Shown here piece by piece: positions 34,280-43,362 of a stretch of 64,000 bases of DNA. Position 1 is the stretch's first letter. Each line of letters opens with the position of its first letter. The position numbers were made by a program, and so were the translations under genes. Below the pieces are notes generated by a model, which was not told the DNA's origin, ran no database searches, and saw only the letters and a list, made by a program, of their open reading frames with translations. Source of the stretch: Clostridium sp. 12(A) (GTDB taxonomy: Bacteria; Bacillota; Clostridia; Lachnospirales; Lachnospiraceae); NCBI GenBank assembly GCA_000526575.1, contig JAGI01000002.1, forward strand, positions 1,364,001 to 1,428,000. Reading direction: 5' to 3'.

Positions 34280-35002
34280 TTATTTTATATTAAAGGGCTT
34301 TAAAAATTTGTAAACCTCAATATTTTTCCCGTGGTCCATAACAGGAACCGTGGCATAGACCCAGCCTTCTACCTTTTGAGGGTCAACCCCCGCTGCCAGC
34401 AGAGGCTCTGGATTTAAAACGAATACAATATCCTTATCCTGGTCTTTGCCTGATGCGGTATTGATTTCCATATTTTTGGCCCATTCAAACATGTTACCAT
34501 CTCCCAGCTTCAAGCCGTAATGATCCATAGCTGAATGATAATTAATGATATCTGGGTTGTGTGTTTCAATCAGCCTGTAGGCGGATATGGCATCTGCCTT
34601 ATCACTTAACGGCGATCCTCCCTTACTAAGCTTACTTCCTACGAGGAATGCTTCCCCATCTTTTTTATAATTATCAGGCAGCTTACTTTCATCAAGTCCG
34701 GCGTCTAAAAACGGCTTTGCATCAAACTTAAGCATAACATCGTATACCGGGCTTTTTTGATAATCCTCACTCCAGATAACCAGTACGCTGTCATCAGGTG
34801 AAGCTAGGGACCAGCCTCCACTCGTCTCATCACTCTTAACAGCATCCGGAAGTGCACCGATTACTGCCTCAAAGGATTTTTCTGACCCTTTTCCTATTAC
34901 ATCTAAATTGCCTTCTGCCGTTTTCACAACACCTGCTGTTATGGCCGCTGTAAGTATCACTGCGGCTGCAACAGATGCAATCAGCTTTCCATTTTTATTC
35001 AT
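34280..35002 (-). CDS. Unknown membrane-anchored protein in the copper operon
   Basis: 240 residues. One N-terminal membrane helix (about 7-27, LIASVAAAVILTAAITAGVV) without a lipobox, the rest probably outside the cell. I recognise no domain. The chain has no Cys and no Met/His cluster of the usual copper-binding kind. It sits 7 bases after copA and about 20 before copZ, so it is co-transcribed with them and may serve copper handling at the cell surface (inference). Confidence 0.8.
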   Translation of the reverse strand: MNKNGKLIASVAAAVILTAAITAGVVKTAEGNLDVIGKGSEKSFEAVIGALPDAVKSDETSGGWSLASPDDSVLVIWSEDYQKSPVYDVMLKFDAKPFLDAGLDESKLPDNYKKDGEAFLVGSKLSKGGSPLSDKADAISAYRLIETHNPDIINYHSAMDHYGLKLGDGNMFEWAKNMEINTASGKDQDKDIVFVLNPEPLLAAGVDPQKVEGWVYATVPVMDHGKNIEVYKFLKPFNIK

Positions 35003-35009
35003 GGCTGGT

Positions 35010-37490
35010 TCACCTCTTTCCTGTCACTGGCTTAAATCTCTTAAGCCTTAATGCGTTAGTCAGTACGGAAACAGAGCTTAAGCTCATGGCGGCAGCTGCA
35101 AAGATAGGATTTAACAGCGGGCCGTTAAAGAGCAGATGAAGAAGTCCTGCTGCAATGGGAATTCCAATTACGTTGTAACCAAAGGCCCAGAACAGATTCT
35201 GCTTGATGTTTCGTATGGTCTGCCGGCTTAAATGAATGGCTGTCGGCACATCCATAAGATCAGAACGCATGAGTACAATATCAGCGGATTCCATGGCTAC
35301 GTCAGTACCAGAACCAATGGCAATTCCAATATCAGCCTGTGCAAGCGCTGGTGCATCATTAATTCCATCTCCTACCATGGCAACCTTTTTGCCTTCTGAC
35401 TGGAGCTTTTTCACTTCACTTGACTTATCCTTTGGAAGTACCTCGGAAAGCACACGGTCGATGCCTACTTGTTTTGCTATGGCAGCGGCAGTTTTTGAAT
35501 TGTCTCCGGTGATCATAGCCACTTCCATTCCCATCTTATGAAGACTTTCAATGGCAGCCCGGCTGGATTCCTTCACCACATCAGCCACTGCAACGATTCC
35601 GGCTAAGGTTCCATTCATAGCCACATACATAGGAGTCTTACCTTCCTCTGCCAGACGATCGGAGATCTCCTCCATGCCAGCCATGGAAATATTTCTCTCT
35701 TCCATCAGCTTTCTGTTTCCGGCAAGAATGTCTTCTCCCTGAATACGGGCCTCGATTCCACGGCCTGTTAAAGCTTCAAACCGTTCTGTAGCAAAAAGTT
35801 CAAGTCCGGCTTCCTTAGCTCCCAGCACAATAGCCTGACCAAGGGGGTGCTCTGAATCCTTTTCCGCGGACGCGGTAAGCTGTAACAGGGTATCTTTTTT
35901 AATACCTTCTGCCGTAAGAACATCCGTTACCGTTGGTTTTCCTTCTGTGATGGTACCAGTTTTATCAAATACAATAGTCGTTATTTTATGAGCGGTCTCA
36001 AGTGCTTCTCCGCCTTTAATAAGGATTCCGTTCTCAGCTCCCTTTCCTGTTCCCACCATAATTGCAGTTGGTGTGGCAAGACCAAGAGCACAGGGACATG
36101 CAATTACCAGAACGGAAATAAAGATGGTAAGCGCAAATTTTAAATCTCCCCCGGTTCCGAAATACCAGGCAATGCCGGACACCAGTGCAATGGCACAGAC
36201 AACAGGAACAAAATATCCGGAAACAATATCTGCCATCTGGGCAATGGGTGCCTTGGAGCCTTGTGCATCCTCAACCAGCTTAATGATCTGAGCCAGGGCT
36301 GTTTCGCTGCCGATCTTTTCTGCTTTAAAACGGAAGGCACCAGTGGTGTTTATAGAGGCCGCATAGACCGGATCCCCCTCTTTTTTATCTACCGGCATAC
36401 TTTCACCGGTAAGCATGGATTCATCAATGGATGTATGGCCGCTTAAAACAGTTCCGTCTACGGGAATTTTTTCTCCTGGCTTTACTATAATAACATCCCC
36501 TATCTCCACTTCGTCAATAGGAATTTCCTTTTCTATCCCATCCATAAATACAGTAGCTGTCTTAGGAGCAAGGCCCATAAGCTTTTTAATGGCTTCGCTG
36601 GTTCTGCCCTTTGATACTGCCTCCAGGGATTTTCCAAGAAGAATCAGGGTTATGATAACACCGGCTGACTCATAATAAAGTGCATCCACAGCCATAAAAT
36701 GACCGGCTGCAATCTGGAAGGTGTTATAAACACTGTAAAGCACAGCTGCTGTGGTACCGATGGCAATCAGAGAATCCATATTGGGACTTCTCTGGATCAG
36801 GGCTTTAAATCCTACGGTATAGAACCGATATCCCACTGCAATTACCGGTATCACCAAAAGCATCTCTAAAAGTGCATAAATTAACGGGTACCGCATAGGC
36901 TCAATTCCTGCCGGAAATGGCAAACGGACAAAGGATATCATAGGAGCCATGGCAATATAGAAAAGAGGCAGGGAGAAAACAGCAGAAACAATGAACTTGG
37001 TCCATAGTGTCTTAATCTCCTTTTGCTTTCTGGCCCGGTCTTCATCCGCTGCATCCGCTTTATCCACTTCCAAAGCCTGATAGCCTGCTTTTTCAATGGC
37101 CCCACGAATCGCAGACAGCCTTACCGTCTGAGGGTCGTAAGTTACCGTTGCCTTTTCCGTTGCAAAGTTTACGGAGGTCTCATCAATTCCTTCCAGCTTA
37201 CCAATGGCCTTTTCCACTCTTCTTGCACAGGCGGCACATGTCATGCCTCCAACTGGTATGGTTACTTTCGCATGCTCGGTTCTTTCTGCGACCTCATATC
37301 CGATTTTGGTAACTGCTGCCTTAACAGCAGAAAGATCCACACTATCGCTGTCGTATTCCACAAACAGCTTTTCACTGGCCAGATTAACATTGGCCTGGTT
37401 GACTCCAGAAACCTTTCGCACGGTTTTTTCAATTCTCTGTGCACAGGCAGCACATGTCATACCACGTATATTTAACATTTCACTTGCCAT
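35010..37490 (-). CDS. copA: Copper-exporting P1B-type ATPase CopA
   Basis: 826 residues, complete. Two N-terminal HMA domains (GMTCAAC, Cys13/Cys16 and Cys85/Cys88), eight membrane helices, TGES (361-364), the Cu(I) motif CPC (465-467), phosphorylation site Asp509 in DKTGT, HP (about 548), TGDN and GDGINDAP. Pumps Cu(I) out of the cell. GAGG precedes the ATG. First gene of copA-unknown-copZ, divergent from an HxlR regulator. Confidence 0.97.
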   Translation of the reverse strand: MASEMLNIRGMTCAACAQRIEKTVRKVSGVNQANVNLASEKLFVEYDSDSVDLSAVKAAVTKIGYEVAERTEHAKVTIPVGGMTCAACARRVEKAIGKLEGIDETSVNFATEKATVTYDPQTVRLSAIRGAIEKAGYQALEVDKADAADEDRARKQKEIKTLWTKFIVSAVFSLPLFYIAMAPMISFVRLPFPAGIEPMRYPLIYALLEMLLVIPVIAVGYRFYTVGFKALIQRSPNMDSLIAIGTTAAVLYSVYNTFQIAAGHFMAVDALYYESAGVIITLILLGKSLEAVSKGRTSEAIKKLMGLAPKTATVFMDGIEKEIPIDEVEIGDVIIVKPGEKIPVDGTVLSGHTSIDESMLTGESMPVDKKEGDPVYAASINTTGAFRFKAEKIGSETALAQIIKLVEDAQGSKAPIAQMADIVSGYFVPVVCAIALVSGIAWYFGTGGDLKFALTIFISVLVIACPCALGLATPTAIMVGTGKGAENGILIKGGEALETAHKITTIVFDKTGTITEGKPTVTDVLTAEGIKKDTLLQLTASAEKDSEHPLGQAIVLGAKEAGLELFATERFEALTGRGIEARIQGEDILAGNRKLMEERNISMAGMEEISDRLAEEGKTPMYVAMNGTLAGIVAVADVVKESSRAAIESLHKMGMEVAMITGDNSKTAAAIAKQVGIDRVLSEVLPKDKSSEVKKLQSEGKKVAMVGDGINDAPALAQADIGIAIGSGTDVAMESADIVLMRSDLMDVPTAIHLSRQTIRNIKQNLFWAFGYNVIGIPIAAGLLHLLFNGPLLNPIFAAAAMSLSSVSVLTNALRLKRFKPVTGKR

Positions 37491-37550
37491 TCTCGTTCAC
37501 CTCACCTTTATTTTTAAGAACTGCCTTGAAGTTTTTTGCTACTCATGATA

Positions 37551-37620
37551 TTATTATGACAGTTATTATGATTTTTGCAAGTATGTACTTTATTGTAATA
37601 TAGTACCCAAAAGGATACTA
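37551..37620. promoter_or_regulatory. Divergent copA/hxlR promoters with operator
   Basis: The palindromic hexamer TTGCAA (37575-37580) can serve as -35 box in both directions: plus-strand TATAGT (37599-37604) lies 18 bases right and minus-strand TAATAA (37551-37556) 18 bases left. The near-perfect palindrome at 37601-37620 (half-sites TAGTACCC and GGATACTA) overlaps the plus-strand -10 box and lies between it and the HxlR start. Confidence 0.55.
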
Positions 37621-37638
37621 AGAAGGAGGTCATCGCTT

Positions 37639-37998
37639 ATGGATTGCAACTGTACCGTTTACCATTGCCCTGTAGATACTACCTTAAATATGATTGGCGG
37701 TAAATATAAAGCCCTTATTTTATGGCACTTAACAGATAAAACCCTGCGTTTTGGAGAATTACGAAAACTGATTCCTCAGGCCACTCCAAAGATGCTCACC
37801 CAGCAGTTAAGAGAATTGGAGGATAACCACTTAATCAACCGCACCGTCTATCCTGTGGTTCCCCCAAGAGTTGACTATTCCCTGTCCGAGCTGGGAATCA
37901 GCATCCGGCCTATATTAGAGGCGATTTATTCCTGGGGTACCGATTATTTGCATCAGAATGGACTTGAAGCCAGCTGTTCCATGACGTTTCATTCCTGA
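37639..37998 (+). CDS. HxlR-family transcriptional regulator (divergent from copA)
   Basis: 119 residues. Winged helix of the HxlR type (CPVDTTLNMIGGKYKALIL, then TPKMLTQQLRELEDNHLI and the PPRVDYSLSELG wing). Three Cys near the N-terminus (C3, C5, C10) suggest thiol-based sensing of metal, electrophiles or disulfide stress; C10 is the position conserved in redox-sensing HxlR/YodB members. Divergent from copA with an operator between. AAGGAGG lies 9 bases before the ATG. Confidence 0.93.
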   Translation: MDCNCTVYHCPVDTTLNMIGGKYKALILWHLTDKTLRFGELRKLIPQATPKMLTQQLRELEDNHLINRTVYPVVPPRVDYSLSELGISIRPILEAIYSWGTDYLHQNGLEASCSMTFHS

Positions 37999-38024
37999 TT
38001 CATTGATTCTTAGCCATATAGAAA

Positions 38025-38070
38025 AACACCAGCTTTTCATTGTCATAGGAAAGCTGGTGTTTTTATTTTT
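38025..38070 (+). terminator. Terminator after the HxlR gene
   Basis: 12-bp stem AACACCAGCTTT with a 13-base loop followed by TTTTTATTTTT. It isolates the HxlR gene from the MFS leader. Confidence 0.85.
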
Positions 38071-38103
38071 CCCAGAATCTTATAAATCTATGAATCTGTT
38101 TGC

Positions 38104-38133
38104 TTGACACCAAAACACGTGGAGAGGTATACT
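38104..38133 (+). promoter_or_regulatory. Promoter of the MFS leader transcript
   Basis: TTGACA (38104-38109), an 18-base spacer and TATACT (38128-38133). Predicts a leader of about 155 bases before the MFS start codon. Confidence 0.7.
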
Positions 38134-38172
38134 TTTATTAATAAATATAATGAAATTACGAGGAAGATAGAT

Positions 38173-38211
38173 ATGAGATTATGCATTGGCTCTGCTCCGT
38201 GTAAGGTCTGA
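38173..38211 (+). CDS. Leader peptide MRLCIGSAPCKV
   Basis: 12-codon frame with GAGGAAG 7-8 bases upstream of the ATG, ending TGA at 38209. It begins Met-Arg-Leu, a sequence known from leader peptides of macrolide resistance genes, where the drug-bound ribosome stalls. Codons 8-12 overlap the first arm of an RNA stem. It lies between a strong promoter and the MFS gene and is probably regulatory rather than functional as a peptide. Confidence 0.6.
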   Translation: MRLCIGSAPCKV

Positions 38212-38296
38212 GAGGGACGAATTTACACGGAGAGATTTATCACGTCCTGCGGACTTTGCACTTCTTAATTAAAATAAAATTTTAAGGAGCAAAGTC
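38195..38296 (+). promoter_or_regulatory. RNA switch hiding the MFS ribosome site
   Basis: Segment 1 (38195-38208) pairs perfectly over 10 bp with segment 2 (38223-38232; CTCCGTGTAA with TTACACGGAG). Segment 1 can instead pair with segment 3 (38252-38261) over 10 bp with two wobbles (GTGTAAGGTC with GACTTTGCAC). Segment 3 also pairs with segment 4 (GCAAAGTC, 38289-38296, next to the ATG), with CTTAA (38264-38268) covering the AAGGAG site. The pairings exclude each other, the design of translational attenuators. Confidence 0.6.
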
Positions 38297-39601
38297 ATGT
38301 ATCATCATTTTAAAGAAAACGTAAAGGAACTTCGAACATTCCTTATTTTATGGGGGACACAGTCCTTCTCCTCACTGGGCAGCTCCATGACGAGCCTTGC
38401 CCTTGTGATTTGGGCATATGAACAAAAGGGATCTGCACTGACTACGGCACTACTTACCATCTGTTCTTATGCGCCTTATGTGATATTCAGCATATTTGCC
38501 GGTTCTTTTATCGACCGGAAGAACAAAAAACTTATTATGCTGGCAAGCGACAGCCTGGCTGCTGTTTGTACCGTTTTAATTCTTATCCTTTTTTCAACAG
38601 GAAGGCTCAGGATCTGGCACTTGTATTTCCTTAACACAGTGAACGGACTTATGAACACCTTGCAGCAGCCTGCCGCAGATGTGACGGTCAGTTTACTCAC
38701 TCCGAAAAAGTATTATCAGAAAGTCAGCGGGCTTCGTTCCTTATCAAATTCCTTTGTTACGGTTCTGGCTCCAGTGCTGTCTACTGCCCTGCTTTCCTTT
38801 GCAGGCTTACGGCTGGTCATCCTGTTTGACTTAATCACTTTTTTTACAGCCTTTGTTTCACTTTTATGCTTCATAAAGATTCCCAAAATAGAGCCAGACA
38901 AGGAACAGGTGGGGGAATCTCTTCTGGAGTCTGTAAATGGCGGGTTAACTTATTTAAAAAAGGAACGGGGTATCCTTGACCTTATCTTGTTTCTGGCCGT
39001 GATTAATTTTACAGCCTCTATTTTTAATGCCGCTCTTCCGCCTATGATGCTTTCCAGGGCCGGAGGCGGGAAAATAGAACTTGGTATGGTAAATACAGCC
39101 GCAGGACTTGCCACACTGGCAGGAAGCATTCTGGTAACGCTTCTTCCTGCTCCGAAAAGCCGGGTAAGAGTGATATTAAACTGTCTGCTCTTTTCCATGA
39201 GCACTGAGAACTTCATTCTGGCCCTTGGAAGAACTACTCCTGTCTGGTGCTTTGGGTCTGTCCTTGGCTGGATACTAATTCCCGTTATGGGAGCTAACAT
39301 GGATGCCCTGCTTCGTACGAAAATACCGGTAACCATGCAGGGACGGGTATATTCTGCAAGAAATACGCTGCAGTTTTTCACCATACCTCTGGGCTATTTA
39401 TGCGGAGGCATACTCATCGATCAGGTTTTTGAGCCCTTGATGGCACATCAGGCTCCCGGCAGTCTTCTTTTACAAGTCTTTGGATCAGGAAAAGGCTCTG
39501 GCGCTGCCCTTCTCTTTTTTATAATCGGTATTACAGGCGCTTTATCCTGTCTGCCTTTTCGTCTGGACCGGCATCTATGGGAGCTGGAGGAAACAAATTA
39601 G
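38297..39601 (+). CDS. MFS exporter, Mef/enterobactin-exporter-like
   Basis: 434 residues, about 12 membrane helices, major facilitator of the MFS_3 type (drug or siderophore efflux). Conserved loop FAGSFIDRKNKKLIMLASD after helix 2 and RLRIWHLYFLNTVNGL follow the pattern of macrolide-type efflux proteins. The leader peptide and RNA switch upstream suggest inducible expression by a ribosome-targeting compound (inference). AAGGAG lies 7 bases before the ATG. Monocistronic with a terminator. Confidence 0.88.
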   Translation: MYHHFKENVKELRTFLILWGTQSFSSLGSSMTSLALVIWAYEQKGSALTTALLTICSYAPYVIFSIFAGSFIDRKNKKLIMLASDSLAAVCTVLILILFSTGRLRIWHLYFLNTVNGLMNTLQQPAADVTVSLLTPKKYYQKVSGLRSLSNSFVTVLAPVLSTALLSFAGLRLVILFDLITFFTAFVSLLCFIKIPKIEPDKEQVGESLLESVNGGLTYLKKERGILDLILFLAVINFTASIFNAALPPMMLSRAGGGKIELGMVNTAAGLATLAGSILVTLLPAPKSRVRVILNCLLFSMSTENFILALGRTTPVWCFGSVLGWILIPVMGANMDALLRTKIPVTMQGRVYSARNTLQFFTIPLGYLCGGILIDQVFEPLMAHQAPGSLLLQVFGSGKGSGAALLFFIIGITGALSCLPFRLDRHLWELEETN

Positions 39602-39622
39602 AGGAATGTTTACAATCATTTT

Positions 39623-39658
39623 GCACAGGATGGCTCTTATGGCCGCCTGTGCATTTTT
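39623..39658 (+). terminator. Terminator after the MFS gene
   Basis: Stem GCACAGG against CCTGTGC with an inner GGC/GCC pair and a short loop, followed by ATTTTTAT. Confidence 0.8.
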
Positions 39659-39814
39659 ATACCCTAAAAATCAAAAATCTTGATGAATTATATCTGATTT
39701 TGTGTTAAAATAATAAGAGTTTCGTCAACAAAAATGGGGGCCCAAACGATATAAAATTAGTTTTTGGGGTAATTTATTTATGTATGGTGAAAAAATAAAG
39801 ACAAAGGAATTCTA

Positions 39815-41191
39815 TTGAAGAATAGGAATGGTCGAACAATGGAACCAAAGTTAGAAAAAAAATATGGTCTTATTACAGCCATTGCCATGGTTGTGGGCAT
39901 CGTGATCGGAAGCGGTGTTTTTTTTAAGGCAGAAAAGATCCTTACGGCAACGGGAGGCAATCTAAAACAGGGAATCCTGGCCTGGGTAATCGGCGGCATT
40001 ATCATGATATCCTGTGCTTACACCTTCTCTGTTATGGCTACCAGATACCAGTACGTCAATGGAGTGGTGGATTATGCAGAAGCTGCCATGGGGAAAAAAT
40101 ATGCTTTTTATGTAGGCTGGTTTATGGCAATCATCTATTACCCTACCATTACCTCTGTGTTAGCCTGGGTATCCGCCCGGTATACCTGCGTAATTCTGGG
40201 TTTTTCCATAACCGGCGGCGAATGTATGACAATCGCATGTCTCTACCTGGTTGCCAGCTTTACACTCAATGCCTTATCTCCTGTCCTTGCAGGTAAATTT
40301 CAGGTAAGCACGACGGTCATTAAACTGATTCCGCTTTTTTTAATGGCAGTGGTGGGAACCTTTATGGGAGTGAAAAGCGGTATGACTGCTTACAATTTCA
40401 CTCATTATGTGTCTCAAAGTACAAAAGGCGGCTTATTTACTGCCATTGTTGCAGCCAGCTTTGCTTATGAGGGCTGGATCATTGCTACCTGCATCAATGC
40501 AGAGCTAAAGGATGCAAAAAAGAACCTTCCTCTGGCGCTCATTGCCGGAACTTTTATTACCATGTCCGTTTATATCCTTTACTACATCGGACTGGCAGGA
40601 ACCATTAAGAATGAAGTCATGATGGCAGGCGGAGAAACAGGTGCCAAGCTTGCATTCCAGACCATCTTCTCTTCTGCTGGCGGTTCTCTTTTATTTGTAT
40701 TTGTTATTATCTCATGCCTTGGGACCTTAAATGGCCTGATGCTTGGCTGTACCAGAGGAATCTATTCCATCGCAGCCAGAGGTCTCGGACCAAATCCAAA
40801 GGTTTTCAGCCAGGTGGATCCTACCACCAATATGCCTGTTAACTCTGCAATTCTGGGGTTATTTTTATGCGCTTTATGGCTCCTTTATTTTTACGGAGCC
40901 AACTTAACGAATAGCTGGTTCGGTTTCTTTAGCTTTGACTCGTCTGAGCTTCCCATTGTTACGATTTATGCGCTTTATATTCCTATCTTTATCATGTTTA
41001 TGAAGAAGGAAAAAGAGCTTACATTTTTCAATCGGTTTCTCATGCCAAGCCTTTCTCTTTCAGGCAGTATCTTTATGATTATTGCTGCATGGTTTGCTCA
41101 TGGAATGGCGGTTGTGGCATTTTTAATTGTGTATTTAGTGGTGATGGCGTTTGGTGCACTGATTGTAAGAAGAAAGAATATAACATTATAA
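39815..41191 (+). CDS. Amino-acid permease, APC superfamily
   Basis: 458 residues, about 12 membrane helices. The N-terminal IAMVVGIVIGSGVFFKAEKIL is the helix 1 signature (unwound GSG substrate site) of APC transporters such as the serine/threonine exchanger SteT. Substrate not determined. I chose TTG at 39815 because AAAGGA lies 6 bases upstream; the ATG at 39839 is an alternative with a distant site. Single gene with its own terminator. Confidence 0.9.
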   Translation: MKNRNGRTMEPKLEKKYGLITAIAMVVGIVIGSGVFFKAEKILTATGGNLKQGILAWVIGGIIMISCAYTFSVMATRYQYVNGVVDYAEAAMGKKYAFYVGWFMAIIYYPTITSVLAWVSARYTCVILGFSITGGECMTIACLYLVASFTLNALSPVLAGKFQVSTTVIKLIPLFLMAVVGTFMGVKSGMTAYNFTHYVSQSTKGGLFTAIVAASFAYEGWIIATCINAELKDAKKNLPLALIAGTFITMSVYILYYIGLAGTIKNEVMMAGGETGAKLAFQTIFSSAGGSLLFVFVIISCLGTLNGLMLGCTRGIYSIAARGLGPNPKVFSQVDPTTNMPVNSAILGLFLCALWLLYFYGANLTNSWFGFFSFDSSELPIVTIYALYIPIFIMFMKKEKELTFFNRFLMPSLSLSGSIFMIIAAWFAHGMAVVAFLIVYLVVMAFGALIVRRKNITL

Positions 41192-41206
41192 GAATGAAAT
41201 TAAAAA

Positions 41207-41241
41207 AGGAAATCCTGATTCACTTCAGGGTTTCCTCTTTT
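41207..41241 (+). terminator. Terminator after the amino-acid permease
   Basis: 11-bp stem GGAAATCCTGA with a wobble and a 6-base loop, followed by TCTTTTAT. It abuts the stop of the converging DUF6485 gene. Confidence 0.8.
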
Positions 41242-41242
41242 A

Positions 41243-41470
41243 TTATTGAGTTTTCGATTTTTTATTATCCAGATAGAACTGGACAAAGCTGTCAATGGTG
41301 AACTCCTTAAGCTCAGAAGTATCGTCACTTATCAAATGAAAGAAGCAGCCTGGCATCTCACCTTTGTTTAAATTCTTACGAATACAGGGATCGCAGCCCT
41401 TATCGTGATTTGTAGGATGCAGCTTACATGTTGTCTCGTTGCAGGTACAGAAGTTATTCTCATTCGCCAT
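41243..41470 (-). CDS. Small Cys-rich protein (DUF6485-like)
   Basis: 75 residues with seven Cys in the first half (CTCNETTC, then HDKGCDPCIRKN, then PGCFFH), resembling the DUF6485 family of clostridia. Probably binds zinc or an Fe-S cluster; function unknown. GGAGG lies before the ATG. Not overlapping the decarboxylase operon upstream; about 170 bases separate them. Confidence 0.85.
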   Translation of the reverse strand: MANENNFCTCNETTCKLHPTNHDKGCDPCIRKNLNKGEMPGCFFHLISDDTSELKEFTIDSFVQFYLDNKKSKTQ

Positions 41471-41643
41471 AATTCTTATCCTCCAATGTCTGATGCAGAT
41501 CCATTCGGATTTGACCCTTTTGTAACCGCTATTATAACAGGCTTTTTTTAATATGTAAATATAGTTATTATTATCATTTTCATATGCTTATTCTGTCATA
41601 TGTCGCTTATCTCTTCCTGTTACAAAGCTTTGGTCTTCTGCTC

Positions 41644-42018
41644 TTATTCTTCGGAATTAAAAAAATGGATAATTTCTTCCAGAAACTGGCAACATCCATC
41701 ATACAACTTTTGAAGATCCTCAAAAGACAGCTGATCCACATGGATGCCACAGACGCATACCGTCACATGGTTTGTCATTGCAGCTATTTTTTCCGCGAAC
41801 AGCTTGGCCAGCACGTCGTCCTTATGGCCAAGGCAATTTAATATGGAGGTGGTGGCACTAATCCCCTCCCCCGTCAGGCTGGGACGGGGGACGGAAAGTG
41901 CTGTACTCCCAATATGAGGAAGGTCGCCTCCATATAGGAGGACGCAGATATCATCTCCCATGGTATTTACATCACAGCGAACTTCTGTACCGTTAATTAC
42001 CATTTTATACGTTTTCAT
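41644..42018 (-). CDS. LpdD-like protein, putative prenyl-FMN chaperone
   Basis: 124 residues. The segment GGDLPHIGSTALSVPRPSL matches the conserved core of LpdD, the third gene of many hydroxyarylic-acid decarboxylase operons, thought to help UbiD receive prenylated FMN. It ends the operon UbiD, DUF554, UbiX, LpdD, 18 bases after ubiX. AAGGAG lies before the ATG. Confidence 0.85.
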   Translation of the reverse strand: MKTYKMVINGTEVRCDVNTMGDDICVLLYGGDLPHIGSTALSVPRPSLTGEGISATTSILNCLGHKDDVLAKLFAEKIAAMTNHVTVCVCGIHVDQLSFEDLQKLYDGCCQFLEEIIHFFNSEE

Positions 42019-42036
42019 GAGACTCCTTATCCATGC

Positions 42037-42603
42037 CTATTCCCACCGTCTGAAGCCTTCCACCTTAATTCCTGCTGCATCCAGAATCTTTCCAGCGATA
42101 TGGAAATTAATGTCCTCCAGGGACTTTGGCTTACTGTAGTATGATATGACAGGCGGCAGGATAACCACGTTTTGAAGCCTGGATAAATACTCCATATTCC
42201 GTAAATGAATGGGACTTAACGGCGTTTCCCTTGCCACCAGAATCAGCTTTCTTCTTTCCTTTATGGTCACATCTGCTGCCCGAAGAAGCAAATTATCGGA
42301 ATAACCGCTGCAGATTCCTGCTATCGTCTTCATGCTGCATGGGACTACGATCATGCCTTCTGTTTCATAGGTTCCGCTGGCTATGCTGGCACCGATGTTC
42401 TTATTGTCGTAACACACATGGGCAAGTCCTTTAAATTCCTCCAGCCTCATATCAAGCTCATGAAGAATGGTCTCCTCCCCGCCTTTACTGACCACCAGAT
42501 GAATCTCATAATCCGGCAGCTTCTTTAACTGTCTGATGCAGGCTGCTGCCAGAGGGACCCCGCTTGCCCCGCTGACTGCAACTACAATTCTCTTTTTATC
42601 CAT
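42037..42603 (-). CDS. ubiX: UbiX family flavin prenyltransferase
   Basis: 188 residues. Makes prenylated FMN from FMN and dimethylallyl phosphate, the cofactor of UbiD. VSGASGVPLAAACIRQL is the FMN-binding N-terminal motif; VPCSMKTIAGICSGYSDNLLLRAADV and LVARETPLSPIHLRNM contain the conserved Ser and Arg residues. Starts 4 bases after the DUF554 gene, without a strong ribosome site, so coupling is likely. Confidence 0.95.
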   Translation of the reverse strand: MDKKRIVVAVSGASGVPLAAACIRQLKKLPDYEIHLVVSKGGEETILHELDMRLEEFKGLAHVCYDNKNIGASIASGTYETEGMIVVPCSMKTIAGICSGYSDNLLLRAADVTIKERRKLILVARETPLSPIHLRNMEYLSRLQNVVILPPVISYYSKPKSLEDINFHIAGKILDAAGIKVEGFRRWE

Positions 42604-42607
42604 AGGC

Positions 42608-43336
42608 TTATAACAGGCTCATGATGACATGGGACCAGAAGTAAGAAAAGGGCATGACAAGTACCATGGCAGGAAGCATGTTGGCAATGGGGAAGGATTT
42701 GATACCGGATATTCGAAGTCCGGTCGCCAGCATTAATATACCTCCACAGGCTGTAAAATCACTGAGCATCTCCTTGTTGGTCAGGGGCATGATAATGGAT
42801 GCACTAAAGAACAGGAGTACCAAAACCACGAATTGAGGCACACAGACGGTGCAGGTAATATATCCAAGGCTGGCTGCAAAAATAGCTGCGGTAAAAAAGT
42901 CAAGGATTGACTTTGAAAACAATATGGTATGGTCTCCGGTCATACCTGCCTGCAATGCTCCGAAAATACCGGTCCCGCTTGCGCAGAACAGTACCACAAT
43001 GCTTACAAGCTTCTGCATGAATTCTTCCTGACTCATGTCTGAATCTTTCCCGGAAAAAATTCTGGAAATTGGTGCCTGTACCTTCTTTGCTACTACCGTG
43101 ATTCCATATTCCAGATGAACAAGTTCACCAATGGCGGTTCCAATAATAACGGCAAAGACCACCGCTGGTAGATAGGTTAATTTTACAATGGCCGTAATTC
43201 CCATGGACATGGAAGCCACACCAAAAATCAGGGTCAGATTGTTGCGCAGATGCTCTGGTATTTTATTACCCAATAAGGCGCCTGCAGCACCCCCTGCCAG
43301 TACTGCCAGGCTGTTGACGATTACTCCAATCGGCAT
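42608..43336 (-). CDS. DUF554 family membrane protein
   Basis: 242 residues with about seven membrane helices, of the DUF554 (YdfK/YqgA) family, whose members are putative transporters of unknown substrate. The ATG at 43336 (AGAGG 8 bases upstream) is preferred over a GTG three codons earlier. Its place between ubiD and ubiX suggests transport of the aromatic acid or product (inference); such insertion is unusual. Confidence 0.9.
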   Translation of the reverse strand: MPIGVIVNSLAVLAGGAAGALLGNKIPEHLRNNLTLIFGVASMSMGITAIVKLTYLPAVVFAVIIGTAIGELVHLEYGITVVAKKVQAPISRIFSGKDSDMSQEEFMQKLVSIVVLFCASGTGIFGALQAGMTGDHTILFSKSILDFFTAAIFAASLGYITCTVCVPQFVVLVLLFFSASIIMPLTNKEMLSDFTACGGILMLATGLRISGIKSFPIANMLPAMVLVMPFSYFWSHVIMSLL

Positions 43337-43362
43337 ATTTGCCACCTCTTATGTTGTATTTT

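Noticed and set aside
38101-38296. Riboswitch or T-box upstream of the MFS gene
   Set aside because: No T-box or known aptamer motif; a leader peptide with exclusive pairings explains the structure better.
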